NCBI GenBank assembly: GCA_900317795.1
Contig: ONIF01000159.1
Location: forward strand, 1-6,428
From: an uncultured Eubacteriales bacterium
GTDB taxonomy: Bacteria > Bacillota > Clostridia > Oscillospirales > Acutalibacteraceae
DNA length: 6,428 nucleotides
Direction: 5' to 3'
The position numbers and the translations under genes were made by a program. Shown here piece by piece: positions 5,931 through 6,428 of the stretch. Position 1 is the stretch's first letter. Each line of letters begins with the position of its first letter. A model generated the notes under the pieces. That model was not told the DNA's origin. It saw only the letters and a program-made list of their open reading frames with translations, and did not search any database.

Positions 5931-5978
5931 CTGTGAATGTTTCTGTATCGGTTTTATATTCACAGTAAACATTCACAG
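5931..5978. repeat. ATTCACAG inverted repeat
   Basis: CTGTGAATGTTT (5931-5942) and AAACATTCACAG (5967-5978) are perfect 12-bp inverted arms. A third ATTCACAG lies between them (5958-5965), and ATTCACA occurs again at 5843-5849 beside the terminator. Possible protein-binding sites. The 24-base spacer and lack of a T-tract argue against a terminator. Confidence 0.65.
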
Positions 5979-6021
5979 AATAACACAGTATCATTTTAAA
6001 CCGTTTTAAAATTGTATCAAA

Positions 6022-6068
6022 AAATATAAAAAAATATAATGAAATATAAAAAAATATAATGAAATATT
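6022..6068. repeat. Phased 10-bp AAATATA array
   Basis: AAATATA starts at 6022, 6032, 6042 and 6052, with AAATATT at 6062, an exact 10-bp pitch. The 20-bp unit 6022-6041 is repeated exactly at 6042-6061. A-tracts in phase with the helix usually bend DNA. The array is flanked by GTATCA motifs (5988, 6014, 6127) and TGATAC (6096-6101). Confidence 0.8.
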
Positions 6069-6177
6069 AAACGGTCGGTTAATTTGATATAAAATTGATA
6101 CAAGAACGGCATTTTCAATATTTCAAGTATCAAAACAGGCTGATATATAACTTTGGGATTGAAAGTGCAATATATGA

Positions 6178-6215
6178 TGTAATACTATGTAATACTGTGT
6201 AATTTGGTGTAATAC
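6178..6215 (+). repeat. TGTAATAC repeat cluster 1
   Basis: TGTAATAC at 6178, 6188 and 6208, with the variant TGTAATTT at 6198, on an exact 10-bp pitch. Suited to cooperative binding on one face of the helix. No gene lies beneath it. Confidence 0.85.
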
Positions 6216-6283
6216 ATAAATTGATTATAAAAAAGATACTCCGAAAGAGAGAAAAAAACAAAGGATAAATAAAAAAGTGTGTA

Positions 6284-6320
6284 TGTAATACGTTGTAATA
6301 CAATGTAATTTCTGTAATAC
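6284..6320 (+). repeat. TGTAATAC repeat cluster 2
   Basis: TGTAATAC at 6284, 6294 and 6313, with TGTAATTT at 6304, so the pitch is 10, 10 and 9 bp. The order matches cluster 1, with the third copy being the variant. The bases between repeats differ from cluster 1, so the repeat words are what is conserved. Confidence 0.85.
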
Positions 6321-6337
6321 ACAAAAAAGAGAGTAAA

Positions 6338-6422
6338 GGAACATCAAGGCATACTGCCACAATCAGACCGACAGAGCAGGAACACCCAACAAGGACACCC
6401 GAAAGAGCCTTGCTGTATCGGA
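6338..6422 (+). repeat. Long-range direct repeat, right copy (85 bp)
   Basis: About 94% identical to 555-639, in the same orientation and 5,783 bases away. It begins 18 bases after TGTAATAC cluster 2. It probably marks the start of another module like the one at the left of the window, cut off by the window edge. Confidence 0.7.
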
Positions 6423-6428
6423 ACAGGG

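Noticed and set aside
6130..6360. 76-residue minus-strand frame rich in Leu, Ile, Phe and Tyr
   Set aside because: It is the translation of the AT-rich TGTAATAC arrays; the apparent hydrophobicity comes from base composition.

Overview
The window is AT-rich with strong AGGAGG-type ribosome sites. It reads like accessory or mobile DNA from a Gram-positive anaerobe of the Clostridia (a Ruminococcus-like gut bacterium is my guess from style, not proof). Only one protein is recognised with confidence: a 913-residue primase-helicase of the kind that drives replication of small plasmids, P4-like satellites and integrative elements. No integrase, relaxase, capsid, resistance or defence gene is visible, so whether this is a plasmid or an integrated element cannot be settled from the window.

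Layout. Positions 1-1241 hold no convincing protein gene. They are packed with perfect hairpins: at least 17 stems of 5-11 bp, two hairpin types present twice with different but self-complementary stems, a 50-bp repeat, and two terminator-like structures at the end. I read this as a candidate large structured RNA or RNA cluster. A promoter at 1395-1423 then starts a short operon: a 62-residue basic protein (1483-1671), an overlapping 72-residue protein of unknown function (1658-1876), a gap, then the primase-helicase (2064-4805).

Directly after the primase-helicase is an origin-like region (4845-5123). Copies of TGATACG lie on the left, the reverse complement CGTATCA on the right, and a very AT-rich core with a 16-bp A-tract/T-tract inverted repeat lies between. 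Next come a small unknown gene (5193-5453) and an overlapping 22-codon remnant (5440-5508) that resembles the start of KGG-type mobile-element proteins. A T-poor stretch rich in CGAAC follows (5471-5790), then an intrinsic terminator (5849-5886).

The last 550 bases are non-coding and highly patterned: an ATTCACAG inverted repeat, a 10-bp phased AAATATA array, and two matching clusters of TGTAATAC repeats on a 10-bp pitch. GTATCA, the core of the first origin's repeats, recurs around this second AT-rich tract. The window closes with an 85-bp sequence (6338-6422) about 94% identical to 555-639, so the hairpin/T-poor module type seems to begin again beyond the edge.

Working model (inference): the primase-helicase binds the TGATACG repeats, melts the AT-rich core and primes synthesis. 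The 3' repeat clusters would be a second replication, partition or control site, and the structured RNA would be a separate non-coding component of the element.
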